Positions 35,080 to 44,240 of a DNA stretch of 51,489 nt are shown piece after piece. The notes below the pieces were generated by a model, which searched no databases, had not been told where the DNA came from, and was given only the letters and a program-made list of their open reading frames with translations. A program made the translations under genes and the position numbers. Origin of the DNA: Thermoanaerobaculia bacterium (GTDB taxonomy: Bacteria > Acidobacteriota > Thermoanaerobaculia > Multivoradales > JAHEKO01); contig CAMYLC010000038.1 in the NCBI GenBank assembly GCA_947259195.1, positions 1-51,489 on the forward strand, read 5' to 3'. How positions within the stretch are numbered: the stretch's first letter is position 1; each line of letters opens with the position of its first letter.

Positions 35080-36393
35080 CTATCTAGTCAGTCGGTAGAT
35101 GAGCACTGCCACGCGCTTCGCATTCACCGACAGGGTCGTCAGATCGATGTGCTCATCCACCGTATGCCCCTTCCAGCCGACAGGCCCCAGACCGGCCAGG
35201 CCGGCCTCGACGTCTGCCGCCACAAAGGAGATATCTGCCGCACCACGCTCACCCGGATCGAGGACCTCGAGCTCGCCGAAACCCAAATCGCGACTGACAC
35301 CTTCAAACTGGGCGAGGAGGTCATAGTTGCCCTGCGTAGGGAACATGGCTGGATACCCGTCTTCGAAACTGATCTCGGCCTCAGCGCCGGGCAGTGACAG
35401 GGCCACGATTGCCCTCATCCTCTCCCTGGCACTCTCCTTCTGCTCTTCCGACAGAAAACGCAGATCGCCGTGCACGACCGCGGTCTCGGCGATGACGTTT
35501 GTTTTGCCGAATGCCGTTCCTCGATTGGCCTGCGGGTCGTAGTCGATCGAACTGCCACCCAGGATGACTCCCGGATTGAAGGTCAGGTATTGCTCGCCAC
35601 GAATCTGGGCGTAGAAGGCATCGAGAATCCGACTCGTCTCGAAGATGGCTCCAGCGCCGTTGCTGTCGTCGAAGATTGCAGAGGAGTGGGCCGGCTTGGC
35701 GGTCACCCGCAAGGTCCAGAAACTGGCGCCTCGGCGGGCGATGGTGGCGGTATGGATGTCACGCACGCCCGCCTCGAAGCCCAGGGCGATGTCGCTGCGG
35801 CGCCCCGCCTCGACCAGGTCCTGTCGCGACACCGCCACCGGCTTGCCGGGGTTCTCCTCGTCTCCGGTGAGGGCGACGATGATCCTGGTGCTGTCGAGGA
35901 CACCGGCGTCGCGCAGGGCCTTCAGCGCGAAGAGGATCACCAGATTGCCCCCCTTCATGTCCTCCGCACCGGGCCCGTAACCGATGTCTCCTTCGCGACG
36001 GAAACGTTGAAACGGACTGTCGGGCTCGAAGACCGTGTCCAAATGCCCGATCATGAGGATTCGCTTGCCCCGGTCCCCATCTACCTCGGCGAACAGATGA
36101 CCACCCCGTTCCAGCTCGGGTGGTTGGTCGATCCAGCGGGTCGTAAAGCCCAGGGCCGCTAACTCGCGTTCGAAGAAGGCGCCGACGAGACGAATGCCCT
36201 CGGGGTTCATCGTGCCGCTGTTGATGTTGACCAGCTCTTCGAGGGCGGTGATGGCCTCCGCGCTGCGGGTCTCCACGGCCTCCACGATCCTGGCCTCGGT
36301 CGCGTCCGTCGAGGCAGCTTGGGTCGGTAAAGCTGCGAGAAGACACACGAACAAGAGGGCCAGAGCGATACGGTTCCCAGATCTCTCTCTCAT
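35080..36393 (-). CDS. Exported M20 family metallopeptidase (glutamate carboxypeptidase-like)
   Basis: 437 residues with a signal peptide (LALLFVCLLAALPTQA). Di-zinc site in order: GHLDTVFEPD, PGAEDMKGG, TGDEENPGK and GFEAG, then the dimerisation domain and a C-terminal GWKGHTVDEHID with the last His ligand. The closest known type is CPDG2-like carboxypeptidase, which removes C-terminal Glu from peptides or folates. Start at 36393, where MRERSGNRIAL begins the signal peptide; GGAGAGGAA lies upstream. Neighbouring genes also encode exported hydrolases. Confidence 0.9.
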   Translation of the reverse strand: MRERSGNRIALALLFVCLLAALPTQAASTDATEARIVEAVETRSAEAITALEELVNINSGTMNPEGIRLVGAFFERELAALGFTTRWIDQPPELERGGHLFAEVDGDRGKRILMIGHLDTVFEPDSPFQRFRREGDIGYGPGAEDMKGGNLVILFALKALRDAGVLDSTRIIVALTGDEENPGKPVAVSRQDLVEAGRRSDIALGFEAGVRDIHTATIARRGASFWTLRVTAKPAHSSAIFDDSNGAGAIFETSRILDAFYAQIRGEQYLTFNPGVILGGSSIDYDPQANRGTAFGKTNVIAETAVVHGDLRFLSEEQKESARERMRAIVALSLPGAEAEISFEDGYPAMFPTQGNYDLLAQFEGVSRDLGFGELEVLDPGERGAADISFVAADVEAGLAGLGPVGWKGHTVDEHIDLTTLSVNAKRVAVLIYRLTR

Positions 36394-36445
36394 CGGCGGC
36401 AATTCCTCTCCTTGTTCACCCGGACGGTGAGCTTGCGGTCTCGAG

Positions 36446-37183
36446 CTACGAACCCGGATACCACTCACGGATTCGAACCTCGATCTCCGAGTCGTCCTCC
36501 AGAGCAGTGCTGAACTCACCGAGATCTGAGCCCCGATAGTGGTACGGATAGACGATCTTCGGCTGGAAGGCCTTGACACACTCGGCCGCCTCGCTCGGTG
36601 TCATGGTGTAGGGCAGATTCATCGGCACGAAGGCGACGGCGATGTCGGTGAGCTGGCGCATCTCCGAAATACAGGCGGTGTCCCCGGCAAGATACAGGCG
36701 CCGGCCCCCCACAGTCAGGACGTAGCCGTTGCCCCGGCCCTTCTCGTGAAAGAGCCCACCCTCCTCGGGCCCCCGCTCGAGGTTGTACATGGGGAACGCC
36801 TCGATCCGGATGCCCGCGAGCTCCTGGGTCTCGCCGTTCCCCATCACGATCTCTCCCTCGACCTGGTCGGCGGCAGCAGCGGGTACAACGAGAACCGTCG
36901 AATCCTGGCGAAGCTTGGCGATCATCTCGATATCCAGGTGATCACCGTGGATGTCGGTCACCAGAATCAGGTCGGCCTCCGGGGCATCGGAGTAGTCTCC
37001 CCGGCTCCAGGGATCGACGTAGATCACCGTGTCGCCATACTCCACCTGAACGCTGCCATGCAGAATCGGCGTGATCCGGATGTTTCCGCCCTCTGCCGCC
37101 ACGGTATCTGCTGTACCGGCGGACAGCAGGCCCGTCATCAGAAAAAGGGCTGCTCCCAGCGCACAAGCTGCTTTCGGTCTCAA
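36446..37183 (-). CDS. Exported metallo-beta-lactamase-fold hydrolase
   Basis: 245 residues. A TTG start at 37183 is favoured: AGGAGG lies 5 bases upstream and the product starts LRPKAACALGAALFLMTGLL, a good signal peptide. MBL elements: VDPWSRGDYSDAP, VTDIHGDHLDIE, GDTACISEM and YPYHYRGSD. The first His of the usual HxHxDH motif is Asp here (D-I-H-G-D-H), as in some UPF0173/Zn-dependent relatives. Substrate unknown. It lies 52 bases upstream of the M20 peptidase on the same strand. Confidence 0.8.
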   Translation of the reverse strand: MRPKAACALGAALFLMTGLLSAGTADTVAAEGGNIRITPILHGSVQVEYGDTVIYVDPWSRGDYSDAPEADLILVTDIHGDHLDIEMIAKLRQDSTVLVVPAAAADQVEGEIVMGNGETQELAGIRIEAFPMYNLERGPEEGGLFHEKGRGNGYVLTVGGRRLYLAGDTACISEMRQLTDIAVAFVPMNLPYTMTPSEAAECVKAFQPKIVYPYHYRGSDLGEFSTALEDDSEIEVRIREWYPGS

Positions 37184-37346
37184 ACCAACCTCCTGACTTT
37201 GAGTCGCTCTCATGGATTCCAAAGAGGAATCATAGGCCATGGAGAGGTGTCGAGCTGGAAGGAGGGCTCTTCAACTCGGCACGACCTGGGCTGGAAAGTG
37301 GCTTCGTCAACAGAACCAGGGTCCGGCGGCGTCGTAGAATAGCCGC

Positions 37347-37943
37347 GTGAGCGACGCCTTGCAGGATCTGGATCTCGAGGAATCGCCCACCAACCCGGCA
37401 CTCAGGCCGAATCGCATCGAGCAGGTTATCGTGCTGCTCGCCGATGCAGTCTGGGCTGTAGTTGGGTTGGTGCTGTGGATCCCTCAGATCCTGCGCGTCG
37501 TGATCACAACCGCGATCCGCCTGGTCCACTCCGCCTTGACCCGTCAATCGATCGACTCCATCCGGGGTCCGATTCGCCGAGTCAGCCGGTTCTACGTCGA
37601 TGGTTTCCTGACACCGGGCCAGCCCAGGTCATCTGGAGCCTACGCCTCCCGCGAGCCCCGCCTCGGCCGCTTCCTGATCGAGGCGGTCTGGGTGATCGTC
37701 GTCTGGATGCTGGTACTCCGCCTGGCGAGTCCACACGCCTTTGACAAAATCTGGAGCGCCATGGCCATGGCAGGCACAAAAGCCTGGGCGCTCCTGGTCG
37801 ATTTCGCAGGGGATCTGGCAACACGGCTGCCCGCAGGGTTCGGCGCCCTCATCGGGCTCGGCACGGCACCCTGGCTCATCCTAGGGGTACTCGTGATCCT
37901 CGTCTTCGTAGGCGGCTTCGTCCTGGGACTTCGACGTCGCTGA
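37347..37943 (+). CDS. Membrane protein of unknown function
   Basis: 198 residues with a GTG start. Three hydrophobic segments are visible: about 26-54 (VIVLLADAVWAVVGLVLWIP), 108-124 (IEAVWVIVVWMLVLRL) and 170-193 (PWLILGVLVILVFVGGFVLG), with a basic loop between the first two. I do not recognise it. It is convergent with the FabH-like gene with only 6 bases between the stops. Confidence 0.7.
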   Translation: MSDALQDLDLEESPTNPALRPNRIEQVIVLLADAVWAVVGLVLWIPQILRVVITTAIRLVHSALTRQSIDSIRGPIRRVSRFYVDGFLTPGQPRSSGAYASREPRLGRFLIEAVWVIVVWMLVLRLASPHAFDKIWSAMAMAGTKAWALLVDFAGDLATRLPAGFGALIGLGTAPWLILGVLVILVFVGGFVLGLRRR

Positions 37944-37949
37944 TTCGCT

Positions 37950-39035
37950 TCAAGCCCACTTATAAACCACCGAGTTGATGTTCATGCCCGCCCCGACCGC
38001 GGCGAAGACCACGATGTCTCCGCTGTTCAGACTCTGACCGTCGAGCTCATCCCTGACCATCAGGTCGAGAAGGGTCGGGATGGTAGCCACCGAGCTATTG
38101 CCGAGATAGGAGATCGTCATCGGCATGATTCCATCTGGGATCTCGTGCACGTCTTCGAGCCGGAACAACCGTCGGAGAATCTTCTCGTTCAACCTGGCGT
38201 TGGCCTGATGCATCAGCACCTTGTCCACGTCGGCCAGTGAAAGTCCGGCCTTCTGAAGCGTCTCGTGCAAGAAGCCAGGCACGGTAGTCACCGCGTACTC
38301 GTACAGCTTGTGGCCCTGCATCTTGAGGAACAGCGCGCCTTCTGGGTAGTCGGGGTTGTAGGAAGCTCCCATCCACATCAATGAGGCGTGGTCCAGAGTG
38401 TCCGATCGGGCCGCATGGGACAGGATACCGACAGGCTCCGAGCTGGTCCGGGCCTCGAGGATCGCACAGCCAGCTCCATCGGAGTAAAGCATTCCATCCC
38501 GGTCGTGAGGATCCGACACCCGGGACAGGGTCTCGGCACCGATCACCATCGCCCGATTCGCATCGCCCGAGCGCAGGAAGTAGTCCGCCTGGATGACCCC
38601 TTGCAACCAGCCAGGGCAGCCAAACGGCAAATCGTACGCTATACAGCTCGGATTTCGGATCCCAAGCCTCTGTTTGACCCTGGCCGCCAGGCTCGGAACC
38701 AGGTCGGTCCTCAGGTTGTTGGCCGGAATATCGCCGAAATTGTGCGCCACGATGATGTAGTCGAGGGTCTCTCTGTCGATGCCCAAAGAACGCAGTGCCT
38801 CTTCGGCCGAGCTTCCGGCGATGTCCGAGGCCACCTGATCATCGGTCACGAATCTCCTCTCGGCGATCTCGGTAATGCCCTCGAACTTCTCTAGCACAGT
38901 GCTATTAGTGGTCGGGTCGATCGCCTCGCCATAGCCCTTGTAGAACTCGTTCCCAATGAAGTCCTGATTGACGACTCTTCTCGACGGGATATGGCCGCCC
39001 GTCCCGACAATCACCGAGTATCTGTCTCTTACCAT
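37950..39035 (-). CDS. 3-oxoacyl-ACP synthase III (FabH-like)
   Basis: 361 residues, longer than the usual 320. The catalytic triad is intact: Cys in DLPFGCPGWLQG (about residue 140), His in LMHQANARLN, Asn in YLGNSSVAT. FabH starts fatty acid synthesis by condensing an acyl-CoA with malonyl-ACP; the longer N-terminal segment (around EFYKGYGEAIDPTT) and C-terminus resemble the FabH-like enzymes for secondary lipids. It stands alone, divergent from the FAD oxidoreductase; no fab cluster is close, so a special acyl substrate is likely. Confidence 0.88.
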   Translation of the reverse strand: MVRDRYSVIVGTGGHIPSRRVVNQDFIGNEFYKGYGEAIDPTTNSTVLEKFEGITEIAERRFVTDDQVASDIAGSSAEEALRSLGIDRETLDYIIVAHNFGDIPANNLRTDLVPSLAARVKQRLGIRNPSCIAYDLPFGCPGWLQGVIQADYFLRSGDANRAMVIGAETLSRVSDPHDRDGMLYSDGAGCAILEARTSSEPVGILSHAARSDTLDHASLMWMGASYNPDYPEGALFLKMQGHKLYEYAVTTVPGFLHETLQKAGLSLADVDKVLMHQANARLNEKILRRLFRLEDVHEIPDGIMPMTISYLGNSSVATIPTLLDLMVRDELDGQSLNSGDIVVFAAVGAGMNINSVVYKWA

Positions 39036-39252
39036 TGCATCCCTTCTTCCCCTTTGCCGCGGCCCGTCCGCCAGATCCCTGGTTCACTGCGGATACCGAC
39101 CAGGAGACGACCCTCTCGGCTGGCTAGAGAACCGACAGATTACTCTGAAACCTCCCCAGGCACCAAGAGCTTCGGCGACCGCTCGATTTACAGTTCCGTC
39201 AAGCCCTGTGCCAGGTCATATACTTGCCAATCTCGAAGGGGACGATTGGAGA

Positions 39253-40512
39253 ATGGAGCGAGTTGTCATCCTGGGAGCCGGTGTGTCCGGACTGAGTAGT
39301 GCCGCCTTGCTGCGGGAGCGGGGCTATGAGGTCACCCTGTTCGAGGCCGCCGATCGCATCGGCGGGTTGGCGAGAAGCTTCGAATGGCATGGCTTTTCCT
39401 GCGACATTGCCCCCCACCGGCTCTTCACCCACGACGCCGAGGCTCTCGACTATCTCCTTCGGCTGGTGCCCATGCACAAGCACCGTCGGCGAAGCTCGAT
39501 CTTCATTGCCGGTAAGAAGGTTCACGACCCTGTCAACCCAGTCGACTTGATCCTGCGCCTGCCGCCGAGGATCAGCAGCAAGCTGGTCAGGGACTATCTG
39601 TTCAAGCCCAGACTGCCCGAGGAGTCATTCGAGAATCTGGCACTGAACAAGTTCGGCCGCGGCCTCTACGATCTCTTCTTCGAGCCCTATACACGCAAGA
39701 TGTTCGGCGTCTCACCAGCCGAGATCTCGGTCGAATGGGGAAGACAGAAGCTGCGGACTTCCGGCTTGCGCGACGTCTTTCGGCGCAATTCGAAGATCTT
39801 CTTCCGCCATTTCTACTACCCACAGCAAGGCGGGTACGGCGCCATCTGTGAGGCCCTCTACGACAAGGTAGGCGATCGGGTCGAGCTCGAGGCTCGCGTC
39901 ACCGGGCTGGAGACCGCGGATGGAAAAGTGACGGCGGTGCGCTATGAACAAGATGGTGCGAGCCACTCGTTCGCCTGTGACCGACTCGTGTCGACCATCC
40001 CAGCTACCGTTCTGGGCTCGATGTTGGGGCACGAGTTCACTTTGCGTTTTCAACCCGTGACGCTGGTGTATCTCCTCTTCGACAAGCCCAGCGTGATGCC
40101 CTATCACTGGATCTACTTCGGCGATGGGGATGTGGTGATCAACCGCATGGCCGAGTTCAAGAACTTCGCACGCGGTGGTGTTCCGGAGGACCGCACGGTG
40201 GTGGTCGCCGAAGTGACTTCGACCACCGACGACCCCCTGGGAGATGTCCTCGCGGCCTTCGAGCGCTACGACCTCGCCCATCGTGACGAAGTGCTCGACA
40301 GCCTCCTGATCCATGAGTCCTTCGGCTACCCGGTCTATGACCGGCACTACGAATTGGCGGTCGAAGATGCCAGGCAGGTGTTCGGGGCTTTCGAGAATCT
40401 CCATCTTGTCGGGCGCAACGCTGAATTCCGGCACATAGAGGTCGACGAGGATCTGGCCTCAGCCATGAACCTGGTCCGCCAACTGACAAGATCGCAGGCC
40501 ACTGTCGAATAG
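39253..40512 (+). CDS. NAD(P)/FAD-dependent oxidoreductase (UDP-galactopyranose mutase / protoporphyrinogen oxidase-like)
   Basis: 419 residues. An N-terminal FAD-binding motif, VVILGAGVSGLSSAALLRER, is followed by EAADRIGGLARSF. Later DRLVSTIPATVL and the C-terminal NLHLVGRNAEFRHIEVDEDL fit the family. Enzymes of this kind include UGM-like mutases and amine/porphyrin oxidases; I cannot assign the substrate. ATG at 39253, with AAGGGG and GGAG just upstream. The next gene, a glycosyltransferase, starts 49 bases later, so a role in sugar or cell-envelope modification is plausible. Confidence 0.8.
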   Translation: MERVVILGAGVSGLSSAALLRERGYEVTLFEAADRIGGLARSFEWHGFSCDIAPHRLFTHDAEALDYLLRLVPMHKHRRRSSIFIAGKKVHDPVNPVDLILRLPPRISSKLVRDYLFKPRLPEESFENLALNKFGRGLYDLFFEPYTRKMFGVSPAEISVEWGRQKLRTSGLRDVFRRNSKIFFRHFYYPQQGGYGAICEALYDKVGDRVELEARVTGLETADGKVTAVRYEQDGASHSFACDRLVSTIPATVLGSMLGHEFTLRFQPVTLVYLLFDKPSVMPYHWIYFGDGDVVINRMAEFKNFARGGVPEDRTVVVAEVTSTTDDPLGDVLAAFERYDLAHRDEVLDSLLIHESFGYPVYDRHYELAVEDARQVFGAFENLHLVGRNAEFRHIEVDEDLASAMNLVRQLTRSQATVE

Positions 40513-40539
40513 AAGTCCGAATCCGGGCCCGGTCGTCGG

Positions 40540-40559
40540 CCCCTGGGCCCCTAAGCCCC
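40540..40559 (-). repeat. C-tract octamer repeat before the glycosyltransferase start
   Basis: CCCC runs at 40540, 40548 and 40556, exactly 8 bases apart (words CCCCTGGG and CCCCTAAG). The array ends 2 bases before the ATG at 40562 and takes the place where a Shine-Dalgarno site would lie. Confidence 0.8.
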
Positions 40560-40561
40560 TT

Positions 40562-42490
40562 ATGACCTCACAAGCCCTTCTCGAGCTCGATTCGATTGCC
40601 CCGCTGAGCCGAAGGACAGCCCGGTTCCTCCTGGGAATTCTCCTGCTCTGGGCATTCGGCCTTCGGGCCTGGAATGCCACGCCGGATCTGACCTCGACCC
40701 GTTTCTGGGACGAGCGCTACGGGCTGCAGAACATCGAGCTGCTGCTCAGGGACGGACAGTGGCGGCCGGCACACGGACTCCATCCCGGCCTGTCGTATCT
40801 CCCCCACGCTCTGGTATTGAAAGGCAGCGACCTCCTCTATGAGCTCACCGGCAAGGAGTCCTTCGCCGTACTCCAGTCGAAGAGCGGCTTCACTCCTACT
40901 GCCTATCTGCTCTGCCGGCTGGTTCAGGCAGTCTTCGGCACCCTGAGTCTTCTAATCGTGTACGCGATCGGAACGAGACTTGGTAACAATCGTCTGGGCC
41001 TTCTGGCGGCTTTTCTGCTCGCAGTCGTCCCATGGCACATCCGCCAATCGGTGATCTACAAAGCGGACATGGTGCTGGTGCTGGCCGTTGTCCTGGCCTT
41101 CTACCTGAGCCTCCGTGCCATAGAGCGACCCACCCTGGCGACCTACGCCGCCACCGGGGTGGCCATCGGCCTCGCCATGGCCAGCAAGTTCAACGGCGGG
41201 CCGGCCGCCATACCCGTCACTCTCGGCACCTTGTTGAGCAGCCAACGCAGCAAGAAGACCTTCCTCTGGCTGGTGGCGGCAGGGGCGATCAGCGTTGCCG
41301 TCTTTCTTCTCTTCAACCCCTATGTTCTGATCGAGCCTGACATCTACCGCAGGTCCATGAGCCGGACTGTTCGGGTCTACGCTCGCAAAGGCAGGGCCAA
41401 GGGTGTCGACACACCGTTCGATTTGGTGCCGCGTACCCTCGACACCTTAACCTCGCCCTCGTTCCACGGACTCCTCATCGGCATCGCAGCCTTTATTGGC
41501 CTGGGCGTGCTGACCTATCTCTCCATTCGCTATATAAAGCGGTCCAGGATCGCCGTCTACTGGTTGATGGCGCTCTCCTTCGTCCTCTCCTACTCCGTGC
41601 TGTATGCGGTGAGCACTCCCAATCCGAGCGCTCACAACTGGTTGCCCTTGACGCCCTTCCTGGCTCTGACCGGCGCCTGGTCCCTACTCGCTCTCTGGTC
41701 GATTCTCGGCGATTACCTGCCTGCCCGACAGCGAAGCCTACTTGGGTCGACCGCGGCCCTCGGCCTCTTTGTGTTGTTGGGGTGGTCTGCCAACGTCTAT
41801 GTCTACAAGAGCACGGTTCCTTCTACCGGGAACACGGCTCTGAAGCTGTTGACGAAGAGCCTGAAACAACCCGCGGGACGACAGGTGCTCTCCGAGTTCG
41901 ACTTCAGGATTCCGCGCATGCAGGAATACAGACGAGCCCGACTCGCACTCCAGCAGGTGGAGGCTCTGCATCTTCTATCCCAGCGGGAGCTGGACAGGGT
42001 CGACTCCGAGGTCTTTCCCGGGGTCAGCCTGGACGATCCGGAGCAGGGTCCCTTCTACCGAGGCCGGATGGACAGGCTCCCCGAGACCAAGGTCCATGTC
42101 ATCCGACCTCGCCTTTTCAAGGCCTGGGGTCCCGAGATCGTGGTGCTGGTCCATCCCCTGCGACCGTCGGGGGAGCCGCAGCGCGGCGAGTGGGTTCGCA
42201 CCGCAGAGGATCGTCGGCTCTATGTGGCTCGCCTGCCCTCTCAGGCCACTCCGGCGAGACCCGTCTCTCTCCAATTCCGCCGGCCCTCCAGAAGCCGAGA
42301 GGCCGAGCTCCTTGTCGGCGGTGAAACCTCCAGCGTGGTCTCTTTCCGCGGCCCGGATCACAAACCACACCAGATTACCCGGCGCTTCGACGTTACCGCC
42401 GAGGTCGTCCTACGCTTCGACGTCGCGCCGAAAGCCGACCGAATCGCTTTCGTGCTCCGACGGTGGCAGGAAGTTCCACGAGCTTATTGA
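40562..42490 (+). CDS. GT39-type membrane glycosyltransferase
   Basis: 642 residues with about ten hydrophobic helices. The first loop has FWDERYG, the acidic D-E motif of the GT-C/PMT (glycosyltransferase 39, ArnT-like) family, and there are further family-like segments (VPWHIRQSVIYKADM, ASKFNGGPAAIPV). These enzymes transfer a sugar from a polyprenyl-phosphate donor to lipid or protein in the periplasm. The C-terminal 200 residues are soluble. No Shine-Dalgarno is visible since a C-tract repeat lies against the start. Followed by yajQ after 12 bases. Confidence 0.85.
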   Translation: MTSQALLELDSIAPLSRRTARFLLGILLLWAFGLRAWNATPDLTSTRFWDERYGLQNIELLLRDGQWRPAHGLHPGLSYLPHALVLKGSDLLYELTGKESFAVLQSKSGFTPTAYLLCRLVQAVFGTLSLLIVYAIGTRLGNNRLGLLAAFLLAVVPWHIRQSVIYKADMVLVLAVVLAFYLSLRAIERPTLATYAATGVAIGLAMASKFNGGPAAIPVTLGTLLSSQRSKKTFLWLVAAGAISVAVFLLFNPYVLIEPDIYRRSMSRTVRVYARKGRAKGVDTPFDLVPRTLDTLTSPSFHGLLIGIAAFIGLGVLTYLSIRYIKRSRIAVYWLMALSFVLSYSVLYAVSTPNPSAHNWLPLTPFLALTGAWSLLALWSILGDYLPARQRSLLGSTAALGLFVLLGWSANVYVYKSTVPSTGNTALKLLTKSLKQPAGRQVLSEFDFRIPRMQEYRRARLALQQVEALHLLSQRELDRVDSEVFPGVSLDDPEQGPFYRGRMDRLPETKVHVIRPRLFKAWGPEIVVLVHPLRPSGEPQRGEWVRTAEDRRLYVARLPSQATPARPVSLQFRRPSRSREAELLVGGETSSVVSFRGPDHKPHQITRRFDVTAEVVLRFDVAPKADRIAFVLRRWQEVPRAY

Positions 42491-42502
42491 TAGCCTACGG
42501 AA

Positions 42503-43000
42503 ATGGCTAAACAGAATTCTTTCGACATCGTTTCTCAGGTCGACATGGCCGAGGTCAAGAACGCCGTCAACCAGACGACCAAAGAGCTCGTGCAGCGATT
42601 CGACCTGAAGGGTAGCAACTCCAGGATCGAGCTCAACGACAAGGAGGGAAAGCTGGTTCTGGCGTCGGCGGACGAGTTCAAGCTCAACGCGGTCAACGGC
42701 ATCCTGCAGCAGAAGCTGGTCCGCCGAGGGGTGTCGCTCAAGGCGCTGACCTACGGCACCATCGATCCGGCGGCTCACGGAACCGTGCGCCAGACGGTGA
42801 CCCTGCAGCAGGGGATCCCCATCGAGCAGGCACGCGAGATCGTCAAGATCATCAAGAAAGCCAAGCTCAAGGTGCAGGCATCCATCAACGACGACATGGT
42901 CCGCGTCACTGGGAAGGACCGCGACGTCCTGCAGGAGGTCATCGCCCTCGTCAAGGAGCAGGATCTACCGTTGGATATGCAGTTCACCAACTACCGCTAG
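42503..43000 (+). CDS. yajQ: YajQ family nucleotide-binding protein
   Basis: 165 residues and full length. Start MAKQNSFDIVSQVDM and the segments RFDLKGSNSRIEL and GKDRDVLQEVIALVKEQD are diagnostic. YajQ/XC_3703 proteins bind nucleotides, some cyclic di-GMP, and act as cytoplasmic regulators. It lies 12 bases after the glycosyltransferase and 37 before the PLP lyase on the same strand. Confidence 0.97.
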   Translation: MAKQNSFDIVSQVDMAEVKNAVNQTTKELVQRFDLKGSNSRIELNDKEGKLVLASADEFKLNAVNGILQQKLVRRGVSLKALTYGTIDPAAHGTVRQTVTLQQGIPIEQAREIVKIIKKAKLKVQASINDDMVRVTGKDRDVLQEVIALVKEQDLPLDMQFTNYR

Positions 43001-43037
43001 TAGAAGACCCGACCTGCCGGAACTCTGAAAGGGACTC

Positions 43038-44228
43038 TTGAGCGACTCCTTCGATATCGAAACCCCCGATATCGACGCAGAAGACCGACTGGTCTGCCTC
43101 GGTCATGGGGAGGACTTCGCAACCCAGGGTGGCTCTCTGTCGCCGCCGATCGTTCAGACCTCCCTCTTCCGCCATGGGTCGCAGGAGGAGCTCGTGGCCG
43201 GCCTGGCGGCCGAGAATCGATCGTACGTCTACACGCTGGGCCAGAATCCGACAGTCGAGGCCATCGAAGCCAAGCTGGCACGGCTCGAGCGGGGACAAGC
43301 CTGCAAGTTCCTCGCTTCGGGAATGGCAGCCGTCAGTGCCGTCCTCTTCAGCCTGACCAAGGCCGGATCTCACGTCCTTTTCGTCAACAACACCTACGGA
43401 CCCACCCTGGAGCTCGCCGAGAGACTCACCACCTTCGGCGTGGAGCACGATGTCGTCCTGGACAACGATCTGGAGACCATCGCCGCCGCCCTGCGCCCGA
43501 ACACCTCTGTAGTCTGGCTCGAGAGCCCGGGTACCATGATGTTTCGGCTCGTCGATGTGGGACGGATAGCCGAGCTGGCCCGACAGCAAGGTGCCATGAC
43601 CGTGATCGACAACAGCTGGTCGACACCTCTGTTCCAGAAACCCCTGGAGAAAGGGGTCGACCTGGTGGTGCACGCCGCGACCAAGTACATGGGTGGGCAC
43701 AGTGATGTCGTGGCGGGCGCCATTGTCGGCTCAGACGAGCTGCTGGAGCGGATCTTCTTCGACGCCTATCTACTGCTCGGCGGCGCCCTCGGCCCGGTGG
43801 ATGCCTGGCTTGTCAACCGGGGTCTGCGAACGCTCCCAACTCGGATGCAGCAGCATCATGCAGATGGGCTCGCAGTTGCCCGGTTCCTCGACGCCCACCC
43901 CAAGGTTCGATGCGTGTTCCATCCGGCCCTGGCCGAGGCGCCCGAACTGCTGAAGAGTCAGCTGCGGGGCTTCGCCGGAATGTTCAGCTTCGAGCTCGAC
44001 ACCGAGAGCTACCCTGAAGTGGCCGCCTTCATCGACCGCTTGACGCTCTTCCGGATTGGAGTGAGCTGGGGCGGTGTGGAGAGCCTCGCCCTGTCCCCCA
44101 ACCACGGCACCAATGCCGACTATCTGGCGGCTCAGCGCATACCGCCCGGCACCGTGCGCCTGTCGGTCGGTCTCGAAGGCGCCGAGGCTCTCATCCGGGA
44201 TCTCGATCGATCCCTCGAAGCTTTCTAG
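43038..44228 (+). CDS. metC: PLP-dependent trans-sulfuration enzyme (cystathionine beta-lyase-like)
   Basis: 396 residues, TTG start. Cys/Met-metabolism PLP fold: YTLGQNPTVEAIEAKLARLE, ASGMAAVSAVLFSL, ESPGTMMFRLVDV, IDNSWSTPLFQKPLEKG, and the PLP lysine in HAATKYMGGHSD. Cystathionine beta-lyase (to homocysteine) is most likely because of the WSTPLF region; a gamma-synthase or related lyase is possible. Cytoplasmic. A 12-base gap to the antiporter gene. Confidence 0.82.
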   Translation: MSDSFDIETPDIDAEDRLVCLGHGEDFATQGGSLSPPIVQTSLFRHGSQEELVAGLAAENRSYVYTLGQNPTVEAIEAKLARLERGQACKFLASGMAAVSAVLFSLTKAGSHVLFVNNTYGPTLELAERLTTFGVEHDVVLDNDLETIAAALRPNTSVVWLESPGTMMFRLVDVGRIAELARQQGAMTVIDNSWSTPLFQKPLEKGVDLVVHAATKYMGGHSDVVAGAIVGSDELLERIFFDAYLLLGGALGPVDAWLVNRGLRTLPTRMQQHHADGLAVARFLDAHPKVRCVFHPALAEAPELLKSQLRGFAGMFSFELDTESYPEVAAFIDRLTLFRIGVSWGGVESLALSPNHGTNADYLAAQRIPPGTVRLSVGLEGAEALIRDLDRSLEAF

Positions 44229-44240
44229 GACATCCCGAGC

